A DNA stretch of 13,737 nt from an uncultured Prevotellaceae bacterium (lineage in GTDB: Bacteria; Bacteroidota; Bacteroidia; Bacteroidales; Bacteroidaceae). The notes beneath the pieces were generated by a model. That model ran no database searches and had not been told where the DNA came from. It saw nothing but the letters and a program-made list of their open reading frames with translations. Numbering within the stretch: position 1 is the first letter of the stretch; every line of letters begins with the position of its first letter. The stretch covers positions 1 through 13,737 of the forward strand of contig CAMKTM010000045.1 in the NCBI GenBank assembly GCA_946415695.1, given 5' to 3'. Both the position numbers and the translations under genes were made by a program. This document shows positions 1 through 7,602 of the stretch, in pieces.

Positions 1-1320
1 ATTGAGAAACTATATGCCGTTTACAAAGCGCATCCGTCCGTCACGACGGATAGCCGCAAGTGTTCCGAAGGAAGCATCTTTTTCGCATTGAAAGGTGCCA
101 CGTTCGATGGCAACGCCTATGCCACTCAGGCGCTTCGGGAAGGTTGTGCGTTTGCAGTTGTTGACAATCCCGATGTAGCCGGACAGGATGAAAGGCTCAT
201 TCTTGTGCCCGATGTGCTGACGGCGCTTCAACAGTTGGCTGCCTATCATCGCAAAGTCTGGGGAGGCCCCGTCTTGCAGATAACAGGCACCAATGGCAAG
301 ACGACGACCAAGGAGCTCATCGCCTCTGTTCTCTCCGAGGGTAAGCGTGTGCTCTACACCGAAGGAAACCTCAACAACCATATCGGTGTGCCCCTCACCC
401 TCTTGCGCATCAAGCCGGGAGTACATGACATGGCCGTCATCGAGACGGGAGCCAACCATCCGGGCGAGATAGCCGACCTCTGCCAAATCGTTCAGGCCGA
501 CTATGGACTCATCACCAACGTCGGACGTGCCCATCTGGAAGGCTTTGGCAGCTTCGAAGGAGTGAAGCAGACGAAGGGCGAACTCTACGACGACCTGCAC
601 CGTCGCAACAGACAGATCTTCATCAATGCCTTCGATGAAGACCTCTTGGAAATGGCACTCCATCGCGGATTTACCCTACAGAAAGACGCACTGCCATACG
701 TGGAGGGACGAGTAAGCGAAGCCACGCCTTTTGTTGAGATGCAGTGGTGCGCCGACGACAATCAGCCTTGGCATACCGTTCAGACCAACCTCATCGGAAC
801 TTACAACATTGCCAACCTGCGAGCTGCAGTTACCGTCGGCCTTTACTTTGGCATCTCTCCAGAACAGATTGACCATGCTCTTTCTGCCTACAAGCCGACC
901 AACAGCCGTAGTGAACTGCGGCAGGTGGGAAGCAACCGTCTCATCGTGGATGCCTACAATGCCAACCCCTCAAGCATGGCAGCCGCGCTTTCCAACTTCT
1001 CCTTCTTCAACGGAGAGCATAAGATGGTGATACTCGGCGATATGCGCGAACTTGGTGCAGAAAGCCTTAAGGAGCATCGGCATATCGTCGAACAACTTCA
1101 AAGCATGGAGTTGGAACGCATCTGGCTTGTCGGAGAAGAGTTCGAAAAGAGCCTTGCCGCAAGCCTCAGCCAGGGAGAGGAAGCACCGTCCGCCTTCCGC
1201 GTCTTCAGGAATGTGGAAGAAGTGAAGGAGGCGTTGAAGAAAGAACCGATCTGCGATTCCACAATCCTGATTAAAGGCAGCAACAGCACAAAGCTTCACC
1301 AACTGCCGGACTTCATTTGA
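1..1320 (+). CDS. murF: UDP-N-acetylmuramoyl-tripeptide--D-alanyl-D-alanine ligase (MurF), 5' end cut off by the window edge
   Basis: This cytoplasmic Mur ligase adds D-Ala-D-Ala to UDP-MurNAc-tripeptide, the last soluble step of peptidoglycan precursor synthesis. The reading frame is open from base 1 and already shows the family's N-terminal pattern (VTTDSRKCSEGSIFFALKG), so only a few N-terminal residues lie outside the window; the TTG at 88 is not the start. The ATP-binding P-loop ITGTNGKTTTKEL is at about codons 94-106, followed by VIETGANHPGEI, NVGRAHLEGFGS and, in the C-terminal domain, DAYNANPSSM and ILGDMREL, all classic MurF motifs. About 439 codons are present, in line with the usual 430-450. 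Its stop overlaps the end of the convergent ABC ATPase gene by 8 bp. Family assignment is very secure. Confidence 0.96.
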   Translation: MEKLYAVYKAHPSVTTDSRKCSEGSIFFALKGATFDGNAYATQALREGCAFAVVDNPDVAGQDERLILVPDVLTALQQLAAYHRKVWGGPVLQITGTNGKTTTKELIASVLSEGKRVLYTEGNLNNHIGVPLTLLRIKPGVHDMAVIETGANHPGEIADLCQIVQADYGLITNVGRAHLEGFGSFEGVKQTKGELYDDLHRRNRQIFINAFDEDLLEMALHRGFTLQKDALPYVEGRVSEATPFVEMQWCADDNQPWHTVQTNLIGTYNIANLRAAVTVGLYFGISPEQIDHALSAYKPTNSRSELRQVGSNRLIVDAYNANPSSMAAALSNFSFFNGEHKMVILGDMRELGAESLKEHRHIVEQLQSMELERIWLVGEEFEKSLAASLSQGEEAPSAFRVFRNVEEVKEALKKEPICDSTILIKGSNSTKLHQLPDFI

Positions 1321-2068
1321 TTTTCAGCGTTCGCTCGGCGGCATCGTACGTGATGCCTTCTGCCTGAAGGAAATGTTGCAGCCTGCCGCTTTCGGTAAGC
1401 GACGCTGTCGTGCCAGCCTCTATCGCCCCGTCTTGAACAATCCAAAGTGCATCGCTCAATTGGATTGCCATCTCCACATCATGGGTGCTGAGGAAGATGG
1501 TCTTGTTCGTTTCGTGGGCAAGCCGGAGCATCAAGCGAAGCGTACTGACTTTTGCATGGAAATCGAGGAAGGCCGTCGGCTCGTCAAGCAGAATGACAGG
1601 CGTCTGCTGGGCCAAAGCCTTGGCAAGCAGGGCCTTCTGGCGTTCGCCGTCGCTCAACGTGTCGATGGTTCTTTGCGCAAGGCCAGTGATTCCCACCATC
1701 TCGATGGCTTCGTCCACGATGTTTTTGTCCGCTTTGCTGAGCCTTCCGAAGAAACCGGTATAGGGCGAACGCCCCATCCCTACCAAATCAGTGACCTTCA
1801 TGTACGGCACTTCGACACGTTCCGTCAGAACAACCGAAACAGCTTGGCTTCGTTGGGAAATGGTTAGCGAAAGCAGGTCGCACCCTTCGAGCAAAACCTT
1901 TCCAGAAAGCGGCGGCAAGAAACCTGCAAGGGTGCGGAGGATAGTGCTCTTGCCCACGCCATTCGCGCCAAGCAGACAAACCATCTGCCCAGAACGAAGG
2001 GACTGGTTGATGTCTGAGAGAACAGATGTCGTGCCGTAGCCAACTGAAAGGTGTTGAAGTTCAATCAT
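1313..2068 (-). CDS. ABC transporter ATP-binding protein, FecE/BtuD type (iron-chelate or cobalamin uptake)
   Basis: This 251-residue ATPase would power a binding-protein-dependent importer for a siderophore, haem or cobalamin-like substrate. Visible motifs are the Walker A LLGANGVGKST (residues 32-42), a signature LSDGERQ, Walker B VILLDEPTAFLDF and the H-loop STHD. The usual Q-loop glutamine is not obvious; the position reads VVLTER. I chose the ATG at 2068 (MIELQHLSVGYG) because it gives the normal FecE N-terminus. A longer in-frame start at 2173 would add 35 unlikely residues overlapping the hexosaminidase. The start overlaps the GH20 stop as ATGA, so translation is probably coupled. Its cognate permease is probably the FecCD protein at 3853-4860, separated from it by the GH20 gene. 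The exact substrate cannot be read from the sequence. Confidence 0.9.
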   Translation of the reverse strand: MIELQHLSVGYGTTSVLSDINQSLRSGQMVCLLGANGVGKSTILRTLAGFLPPLSGKVLLEGCDLLSLTISQRSQAVSVVLTERVEVPYMKVTDLVGMGRSPYTGFFGRLSKADKNIVDEAIEMVGITGLAQRTIDTLSDGERQKALLAKALAQQTPVILLDEPTAFLDFHAKVSTLRLMLRLAHETNKTIFLSTHDVEMAIQLSDALWIVQDGAIEAGTTASLTESGRLQHFLQAEGITYDAAERTLKIK

Positions 2069-3657
2069 TCGTATGCAGTACAGAATTTGTAACCAAGACG
2101 ACGGTAAGACTGTTCGAGCAAGGCAAGGCGTCCGAGGAACTCGTCGTAGTTCTTTGCCTCGGGCATGAGCCATTGCACCTCGCTCATAGCAGCCAGACGG
2201 GGCAGCAGCATGAACTCTACATGGGAGGGGCTAAGCATGTATTCCGTCCAGAGATTGCATTGGGCTCCCACGATGTACTTTGCTTCCTCTTCCGTCAAGT
2301 CTTCTGGCACAGGTTCCATGCTATACACTTTACTCAGAGGCAGATAGCCACCGATGCCAAGGGGTTGCGCATCACGGTTCTGGAGCTGGTAGTAGTCGAA
2401 ATAGCAATGGGAAGTGGGCGTCATCACCACTTGATGATGCAGCTTTGCCGCAGCCTTTCCGCCCTCATATCCGCGCCAGCTCATGACGGCAGCTTTTTCG
2501 CTCAGTCCCCCTTCGAGCGTCTCGTCCCAACCGATAATCTGGCGGCCACGCTTCGACAAGAACGCTTCCATCTCCTTATTTATATATGTTTGCAACTGAG
2601 CCTCGTCCTTCAAGCCGAGGGCTTGCATCTTTGCCTGGCACTTGGGACATGATTTCCAACGGACACGAGGGCTTTCGTCGCCACCGATATGAATGAGTTC
2701 GCCGGGGAAGATGTCGCAAAGTTCTCCATAGACAGTCTTGAGGAACTCAAGCGTCTGGGGATTGCCTGCACAGAGCACATCGTCGGCAACGCCCCAAATG
2801 CCCCAAACCTTGTACGGACCGCCTGTGCAGCCAAGTTCGGGATAGACGCTCATGGCAGCTATCATGTGGCCGGGCAGGTCAATCTCCGGAACAATCGTGA
2901 TGTATCGCTCTGCTGCATAACGGACGATGTCGCGCATCTCCTCTTGTGTGTAATAACCAGTCTCGGGCGTATCATCATAGATGGCATTGTCCGGGTCGGA
3001 CAGACCAATGTTTTTCCCAATGATGGTGCAAGGACGCACGCTTGCCTTTTTTGCCAGTTCGGGCAATGCCTTCACCTCAAAACGCCAGCCCTGATCGTCT
3101 GTCAGATGCCAATGGAAACGGTTAATGCCATGCAGCGCCAAGATGTCGATGAACTTCTTGATGAATGCCACGGGAAAGAAGTGGCGCGCACAGTCAAGCT
3201 CCGTCCCGCGATAGCTGAAACGTGGCGTACCGCTTATCATCGCGAAGGGGAGGCGTATCTCGTCCGTTTCGTTCAAGACACTCTTGCGCAACGTTTGAAT
3301 GCCATAAAAGACTCCGCTCTCGCTTGCTCCCTGAATCGTGATGCCTTTCTTGCCAACGGTAATGACGTAGGCATCAGGACTGTCGCTCTTTAGACCAAGC
3401 ATGAGATTGACATCGGCACCTTTCTTGTCGGCCGCTTTAACTGTCATGCCAAAGTATTCGGCTGCAAATTCTGCATTACGCTTCATCTGTGCATTGTCGG
3501 CAGGGTAACATACTGTCATGCCCTTGGACAGAAGCATATACTTACCGCTTGCATCTATATCGATTTGCTGGGGTAAGGGTATTACTCGATAATCGACTTC
3601 GGCAACTGCACTCAGGCAGAATGCACCAAAGAGGAAGGATAACAATTGCTTTTTCAT
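2065..3657 (-). CDS. Secreted beta-N-acetylhexosaminidase, glycoside hydrolase family 20
   Basis: A 530-residue exo-glycosidase expected to release terminal GlcNAc/GalNAc from glycans such as mucin, host N-glycans or peptidoglycan/chitin fragments. The N-terminus is a Sec signal peptide (MKKQLLSFLFGAFCLSAVA, probable cleavage near residue 19) with no lipobox, suggesting periplasmic or secreted localisation. Residues about 21-140 fit the GH20 N-terminal alpha/beta domain. The TIM barrel follows with RGTELDCARHFFP (150-162), HWHLTDDQGWR (182-192), EIDLPGH (258-264) and the catalytic Asp-Glu pair in HIGGDES (D327/E328). These residues are all intact and the length is normal. It follows a 195-bp gap after the permease gene and ends in an ATGA overlap with the ATPase gene. 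Placement between two ABC transporter genes is unusual. The natural substrate is unknown. Confidence 0.95.
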   Translation of the reverse strand: MKKQLLSFLFGAFCLSAVAEVDYRVIPLPQQIDIDASGKYMLLSKGMTVCYPADNAQMKRNAEFAAEYFGMTVKAADKKGADVNLMLGLKSDSPDAYVITVGKKGITIQGASESGVFYGIQTLRKSVLNETDEIRLPFAMISGTPRFSYRGTELDCARHFFPVAFIKKFIDILALHGINRFHWHLTDDQGWRFEVKALPELAKKASVRPCTIIGKNIGLSDPDNAIYDDTPETGYYTQEEMRDIVRYAAERYITIVPEIDLPGHMIAAMSVYPELGCTGGPYKVWGIWGVADDVLCAGNPQTLEFLKTVYGELCDIFPGELIHIGGDESPRVRWKSCPKCQAKMQALGLKDEAQLQTYINKEMEAFLSKRGRQIIGWDETLEGGLSEKAAVMSWRGYEGGKAAAKLHHQVVMTPTSHCYFDYYQLQNRDAQPLGIGGYLPLSKVYSMEPVPEDLTEEEAKYIVGAQCNLWTEYMLSPSHVEFMLLPRLAAMSEVQWLMPEAKNYDEFLGRLALLEQSYRRLGYKFCTAYE

Positions 3658-3756
3658 GTGGTTGCGTTTTATGTTCTTTGTTTATCTTTTATTTAACGTG
3701 AGCCCGACGGAATCGTATGCCGAACAACAAAGGATCGCATGATATGGCACAGCATC

Positions 3757-3786
3757 TTGTTTGCTGGGTCGTGATGCAGCAAACAA
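3757..3786. repeat. Perfect inverted repeat in the permease-GH20 intergenic gap
   Basis: Arms TTGTTTGCTG (3757-3766) and CAGCAAACAA (3777-3786) are perfectly complementary over 10 bp with a 10-nt loop. It lies in the 195-bp gap upstream of the GH20 start. No T-run follows on either strand, so it does not look like an ordinary intrinsic terminator. It may be an operator, an RNA leader hairpin or a processing site. I see no good TAnnTTTG promoter in this gap; the nearest is a degenerate ATCCTTTG just downstream on the minus strand. Confidence 0.5.
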
Positions 3787-3852
3787 CAAGGCGTAGGATG
3801 AAAGGAAAAAGTGTTAGTGCCATAGTGTAATTCAACGAATTCACGTTAATGA

Positions 3853-4860
3853 CTAATTGCGTTGTTTCAGGATGACATGCAAAACAACAGGTGCACCGAT
3901 GAGTGGCGTAATGACGCTGATGGGAATGATGCTGCCATCGCGAGGAAGGGTGCTAAGCAAGTTGCATGCTAAAGCCAAGTTCGCACCAATAAGCATTGTG
4001 GCGGGCATCAGGATGCGATGGTGCGTGGTGCCAAGTGCCAGTCGGGCCAGATGCGGAACGGCCAAGCCGATGAAAGAGATAGGTCCGCAGAAAGCAGTAG
4101 TAGTGGCAGTGAGCAACCCTGTAACGAGCAGAAGCATCTGCCGCACTCTGCCTATTCTTATGCCAAGGTTCTCGGCATAGCGGTCGCCAAGTAGCAGAGC
4201 ATCGAGAGGCTTGATGAGCAGCAAGGCAAGCAACAATCCCAAGCACAAAAGCACGCAGAAGAAAAGCAGACGCTCAATGCCGACGGAGGAAAAGTTTCCC
4301 ATTCCCCAAATGACGAAGCTGAAGACACCTTGCTCTGTGGCCGAATAGTTGAGGAGCTGGATGATGCTTCCTGTCACATAACTGATGATGACACCAGTGA
4401 TAAGCAACATCACTTGGCTACGTAACAGCCTGCTCAGTATCATGAGCAACGCCATGATAGCCAAGGCTCCTACCATGGCTGCCACTACAACAAGCAAATG
4501 TCCGCCAATCGTCAGGTTGCCTATGGAGGCCGTGCCGCCAAGAAGTAGCAACACGATTGCCACTCCCAGGTTTGCGCCGGAGTCGATGCCAAGAATAGAA
4601 GGGCCTGCCAGCGGATTGCGGAAAGCCGTTTGCAACAACAAGCCGCAAGTGCCCAAAGCCATACCTGTAAGCAGGGCTGTCAGCATCTGAGGAATGCGTC
4701 CTTGCAGAACGATAATGCTCCAAGCAGAATGCCCTTCCACCTCACCGCCACACAGGATATGCCAGACATCCTTCACGGGAATGTCGAGCGAGCCCCACAA
4801 AACGTTGGCTACGGCAAGCAGGAGAAGAAGGGCAGTCAGCAGCCCCAGTTTTCTGTTCAT
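3853..4860 (-). CDS. ABC transporter permease, FecCD/BtuC family
   Basis: A 335-residue inner-membrane permease of the iron-siderophore/haem/cobalamin importer type. It is highly hydrophobic, consistent with about ten membrane segments. It carries the family hallmarks RIPQMLTALLTGMALGTCG followed by LLLQTAFRNPLAGPSILG and, near the C-terminus, GPISFIGLAVPHLAR. The LGDRYAENLG loop, which contacts the ATPase in this family, is present. I placed the start at 4860 (MNRKLGLL) because it directly precedes the first membrane helix and overlaps the MFS stop as ATGA; the frame is open to 4935 but that extension would be a polar, arginine-rich leader. The matching ATPase is likely the gene at 1313-2068. 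No substrate-binding protein or TonB receptor is seen in the window, so the ligand is unresolved. Confidence 0.93.
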   Translation of the reverse strand: MNRKLGLLTALLLLLAVANVLWGSLDIPVKDVWHILCGGEVEGHSAWSIIVLQGRIPQMLTALLTGMALGTCGLLLQTAFRNPLAGPSILGIDSGANLGVAIVLLLLGGTASIGNLTIGGHLLVVVAAMVGALAIMALLMILSRLLRSQVMLLITGVIISYVTGSIIQLLNYSATEQGVFSFVIWGMGNFSSVGIERLLFFCVLLCLGLLLALLLIKPLDALLLGDRYAENLGIRIGRVRQMLLLVTGLLTATTTAFCGPISFIGLAVPHLARLALGTTHHRILMPATMLIGANLALACNLLSTLPRDGSIIPISVITPLIGAPVVLHVILKQRN

Positions 4861-6125
4861 TTCTCTTTTGGCCTGAACAAGAGAGCAAACAGCACGGCCA
4901 CGACAAGGGCGTAGGCTGCAAAGATATACCAGCAAGTCTGCCAGCCAGCAATGACTTCTGCGCCGGACGCACCTAATGACTGAGGCGTGAAGACGTAGTT
5001 GTTGATGACTGCTTGCGCCACAAGTGTGCCAATGAAGGCTCCCAAGCCGTTCGTCATCATCATAAACAGGCCTTGTGCACTGCTGCGGATGCTGTCGTCC
5101 GTCTCTTGATTGATAAACAGCGAGCCGGAGATATTAAAGAAGTCGAAGGCAACGCCATAGACAATCATCGAGAGGATAAAGAACCAGACGCCATCGCCCG
5201 GATTGCCCAAACCGAAGAAGGCAAAGCGCAAGACCCAGCCCAGCAAGGCAATGAGCACAACCTTCTTGATGCCAAAGTGCGAAAGGAAGAAGGGGATAAG
5301 CAGGATGCAAAGCGTCTCACTCATCTGGGAAAGGGAGATGAGAATGTTGGCATGCTGTACGCCGAAGGTGTCGGCAAACTCGGCAATGCTTCCGAAGCTT
5401 GTGATGAAAGGATTGGCATAGCCATTCGATATTTGCAGACAGAAGCCCAGGAGCATCGCAAAGAACATGAATACTGCCATGCGCGGATTGAGAAACAGGC
5501 GGAAAGCATTCAGTCCCAATGCCTCTGCGAGTGACTTCTTGGTGCCGTCCTTCTGAATCTTCATGCGCGGCATCGTCAACGAATAGGCTGCCATGACAAG
5601 GCTCAGGCAGCCGCTCACCATCCATTGGCCCGGCGTCGATTGCAGGCCACAAAGGTCAACAATCCACATCGTCACAATGAAGCCGACGGTTCCCCAGACG
5701 CGGATAGGCGGGAAGGCCTTCACCGTGTCCAATCCGGCATTCTCCAAAGCGGAATAAGCCACGGAGTAACTGAGGGCGATGGTAGGCATGAAGAAGGCAA
5801 CGGAAAGCGTGTAAAGGGAGAACAGAGTGCCGAAGTCCGGATTGCCTCCCGACTGATAGCCATACATCGAAGCTCCTATCATAAAGAGACCCGCCAATGC
5901 ATGGCAAAGGCTTAGCACGCGCTGTCCTTCCATCCAACGGTCGGCAAGAATACCCATCAAGGCAGGCATGAAGATGCTCACAATGCCTTGCACGGAATAG
6001 AACCAGCCGATGTGGGAGCCCAGACCTACGCCGGCAAGATAAGTGCCCATGGAGGTCAGGTAGGCACCCCATACAGCGAACTCAAGGAAGTTGAGTAAAG
6101 TAAGACGAAGTTTTAAGTTCAACAT
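4857..6125 (-). CDS. MFS transporter, nucleoside:H+ symporter (NHS, NupG/XapB-like) family
   Basis: A 422-residue inner-membrane protein with twelve probable membrane segments, close to the length of NupG (about 418). The N-terminus (LLNFLEFAVWGAYLTSMGTY), the FYSVQGI segment, the RVWGTVGF motif and the PFFLSHFGIKKV loop resemble the Nuc_H_symport family, which moves nucleosides with protons. Bacteroidota carry several paralogues of this family near catabolic and glycan genes whose substrates are not always nucleosides, so the substrate is inference. The start at 6125 gives the usual short N-terminus. It begins 62 bp after the methyltransferase gene and ends in an ATGA overlap with the ABC permease gene, which implies co-translation of the two transporters. 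Confidence 0.85.
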   Translation of the reverse strand: MLNLKLRLTLLNFLEFAVWGAYLTSMGTYLAGVGLGSHIGWFYSVQGIVSIFMPALMGILADRWMEGQRVLSLCHALAGLFMIGASMYGYQSGGNPDFGTLFSLYTLSVAFFMPTIALSYSVAYSALENAGLDTVKAFPPIRVWGTVGFIVTMWIVDLCGLQSTPGQWMVSGCLSLVMAAYSLTMPRMKIQKDGTKKSLAEALGLNAFRLFLNPRMAVFMFFAMLLGFCLQISNGYANPFITSFGSIAEFADTFGVQHANILISLSQMSETLCILLIPFFLSHFGIKKVVLIALLGWVLRFAFFGLGNPGDGVWFFILSMIVYGVAFDFFNISGSLFINQETDDSIRSSAQGLFMMMTNGLGAFIGTLVAQAVINNYVFTPQSLGASGAEVIAGWQTCWYIFAAYALVVAVLFALLFRPKEK

Positions 6126-6187
6126 ACCATTTATATTTATGATTTGACGATTAACAATGAATTTACGATTGATTTACGTGAGCGCCC
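6126..6187. repeat. AT-rich degenerate repeat filling the rlmI-like/MFS gap
   Basis: The 62-bp gap is almost entirely a low-complexity sequence made of variants of GATTTGACGATT, AATTTACGATT and GATTTACG. It is the same style as the AT-rich insert at 6883-6917 inside the neighbouring methyltransferase gene. I see no clear promoter or terminator in it. Confidence 0.5.
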
Positions 6188-7480
6188 TTATTCCACATAA
6201 AGTACCAGCCCCTTGAGGTATTCCCCTTCGGGATGGTAGATGTTGACGGGATGGTCGGCTGGTTGGTGCAGCTGATGCAGGATGCGAACCTTGCGGCGAG
6301 CCATGGCAGCCGCCGTGAAGACTGCCATGCGGAACTGGTCTTTGTTGACGGCTTGCGAGCAACTGAAGGTGAAGAGGATGCCGCCGGGCTGTATCATCTC
6401 GAAAGCCTTTGCGTTGAGCTTCGTGTAGCCGCGGAGGGCGTTATGCAGAGCGTCCTTGTGCTTGGCAAAGGCTGGAGGGTCGAGGATGATGAGGTCATAA
6501 AACCATTTACCATTCGACAATTTACCATTTACCTTTTCCTCTCCCTTGGGGGAGACAGAAGGGGGGGCTTCCATGAAGCGGAAGGCATCTTCGGCAAATG
6601 CTTCGTGACGTTTGTCGCCAGGGAAGTTAAGCTCCATGTTGGCATTTACCAGCTCAATGGCTTTTGCGCTGCTATCGACAGAATGCACAAGCTCTGCCCC
6701 ACCCCTCATGGCATAGACGCTGAATCCGCCTGTGTAGCAGAACATGTTGAGCACCTTGCGTCCCTTTGCGTAGTGTTCCACGAGCGAGCGGTTGTCGCGT
6801 TGGTCAACGAAGAAGCCCGTCTTCTGCCCTTTGACCCAATCGATATGGAAGGCAAGTCCGTTCTCGCGGGCTACATCCTCACATTTACAATTTGACGATT
6901 GTCGATTGTCGATTTCTTTCTCACTTGCTTCTTTATAGAGGAAACCATTTTCCTGCCCGAGCTGTGCCTTGAAGGGGAGCGTCGTCTCGCTCTTATAGTA
7001 GATGGCCTTAAGTCTTTCGCCCATGACTTCTTTCAGTGCACTTGCAATTTCGCTGCGGCAGACATGCATTCCTACGCTGTGGGCCTGCATGACGGCTGTG
7101 GGGCCGTACATGTCGATAATGAGGCCCGGCAGGTTGTCCCCTTCGCCATGGACGAGGCGGTAGATGTCGTTGTCATCTCTTTCGGCAACGCCAATGGCCC
7201 GACGCACATCGAGCGCCGCAGCAAGGCGTTTCTGCCAAAATGTCTGGTCGATGTCTTGCCGCTTGAAGGTCAGCACACGAACGGCAATGCTGCCTATCTG
7301 CCAATGTCCGATTGCGAGGAAACGACCGTCGGAGGCAAGCACCTCGACGGTGTCTCCTTCCTCCAGCGCTGAGCTTCCTTCTGTGTGATGGATGGCGCCG
7401 CTGAAAATCCAAGGATGGAAACGTCCGAGGCTTTCTTCTTTTCCTTTGCGAAGGATTATTTTCTTTAGTTCACCTTTCAT
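6188..7480 (-). CDS. RlmI-like class I SAM-dependent rRNA (cytosine-C5) methyltransferase with two repeat-derived insertions
   Basis: The protein resembles RlmI, which methylates C5 of a 23S rRNA cytosine (C1962 in E. coli). An N-terminal PUA-type region (about residues 1-75, with HPWIFSGAI) precedes the methyltransferase domain. Visible motifs are GFFVDQRDNR (222-231), the SAM-binding NMFCYTGGFSVYAM (245-258), DPPAF (334-338) and the catalytic-cysteine segment TFSCSQAV (C374). At 430 residues it is longer than the usual 390-400. The excess matches two insertions: residues about 186-201 (containing NRQSSNCKC) and 305-326 (PPSVSPKGEEKVNGKLSNGK), both translated from repeats. The second lies shortly before the DPPAF motif. 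It may still be active if both inserts lie in loops. The target base is inferred from the family only. Confidence 0.92.
   Translation of the reverse strand: MKGELKKIILRKGKEESLGRFHPWIFSGAIHHTEGSSALEEGDTVEVLASDGRFLAIGHWQIGSIAVRVLTFKRQDIDQTFWQKRLAAALDVRRAIGVAERDDNDIYRLVHGEGDNLPGLIIDMYGPTAVMQAHSVGMHVCRSEIASALKEVMGERLKAIYYKSETTLPFKAQLGQENGFLYKEASEKEIDNRQSSNCKCEDVARENGLAFHIDWVKGQKTGFFVDQRDNRSLVEHYAKGRKVLNMFCYTGGFSVYAMRGGAELVHSVDSSAKAIELVNANMELNFPGDKRHEAFAEDAFRFMEAPPSVSPKGEEKVNGKLSNGKWFYDLIILDPPAFAKHKDALHNALRGYTKLNAKAFEMIQPGGILFTFSCSQAVNKDQFRMAVFTAAAMARRKVRILHQLHQPADHPVNIYHPEGEYLKGLVLYVE
6501..6570 (-). repeat. Composite repeat inside the rlmI-like gene (AT-rich heptad tract plus GC-rich element A)
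   Basis: From 6504 the plus strand runs in 7-bp steps (CATTTAC, CATTCGA, CAATTTA, CCATTTA), then changes at about 6535 into a GC-rich element (CTCTCCCTTGGGGGAGACAG and a G-run). On the coding strand this reads PPSVSPKGEEKVNGKLSNGK in frame, about 20 residues that RlmI homologues do not normally have at this place. Confidence 0.7.
6883..6917 (-). repeat. Heptad repeat tract inside the rlmI-like gene
   Basis: Five 7-bp units are visible on the plus strand: ATTTACA, ATTTGAC, GATTGTC, GATTGTC, GATTTCT. They encode roughly residues 188-200 (IDNRQSSNCKC) of the methyltransferase, between the conserved NGFLYKEAS segment and the ENGLAFHIDWVKG segment. Confidence 0.7.
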
Positions 7481-7504
7481 TTGCCATTAATTTACTCAAT
7501 TTTC

Positions 7505-7519
7505 GCAAGCTCCGCTTGC
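7505..7519. repeat. Small hairpin upstream of the rlmI-like start
   Basis: GCAAGC and GCTTGC form a 6-bp perfect stem around a 3-nt loop (TCC), 25 bp upstream of the methyltransferase start. It is too short and lacks a T-run for a terminator; its position would put it in the 5' leader of the methyltransferase message. Confidence 0.4.
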
Positions 7520-7602
7520 CATGTAGATAGAAGGAGATAGAGGAAGATAAAAGACGTTAGTTTTGCCCGTTTTGCCTTGCTACCAGCCGTGGTATCGTCT
7601 TC

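Noticed and set aside
2069..2173. N-terminal extension of the ABC ATPase to an ATG at 2173
   Set aside because: The extension is Arg/Cys-rich, lies inside the GH20 coding region, and the start at 2068 gives the standard family N-terminus with an ATGA overlap.
2026..3393. Long plus-strand open frames opposite the GH20 gene
   Set aside because: They are antisense shadows of a gene with intact catalytic motifs; their translations show no recognisable family or start context.
3658..3852. Cobalamin or other riboswitch upstream of the GH20/ATPase genes
   Set aside because: The transporter type made me look for a B12-box-like sequence and conserved riboswitch stems; I found only the simple 10-bp hairpin.
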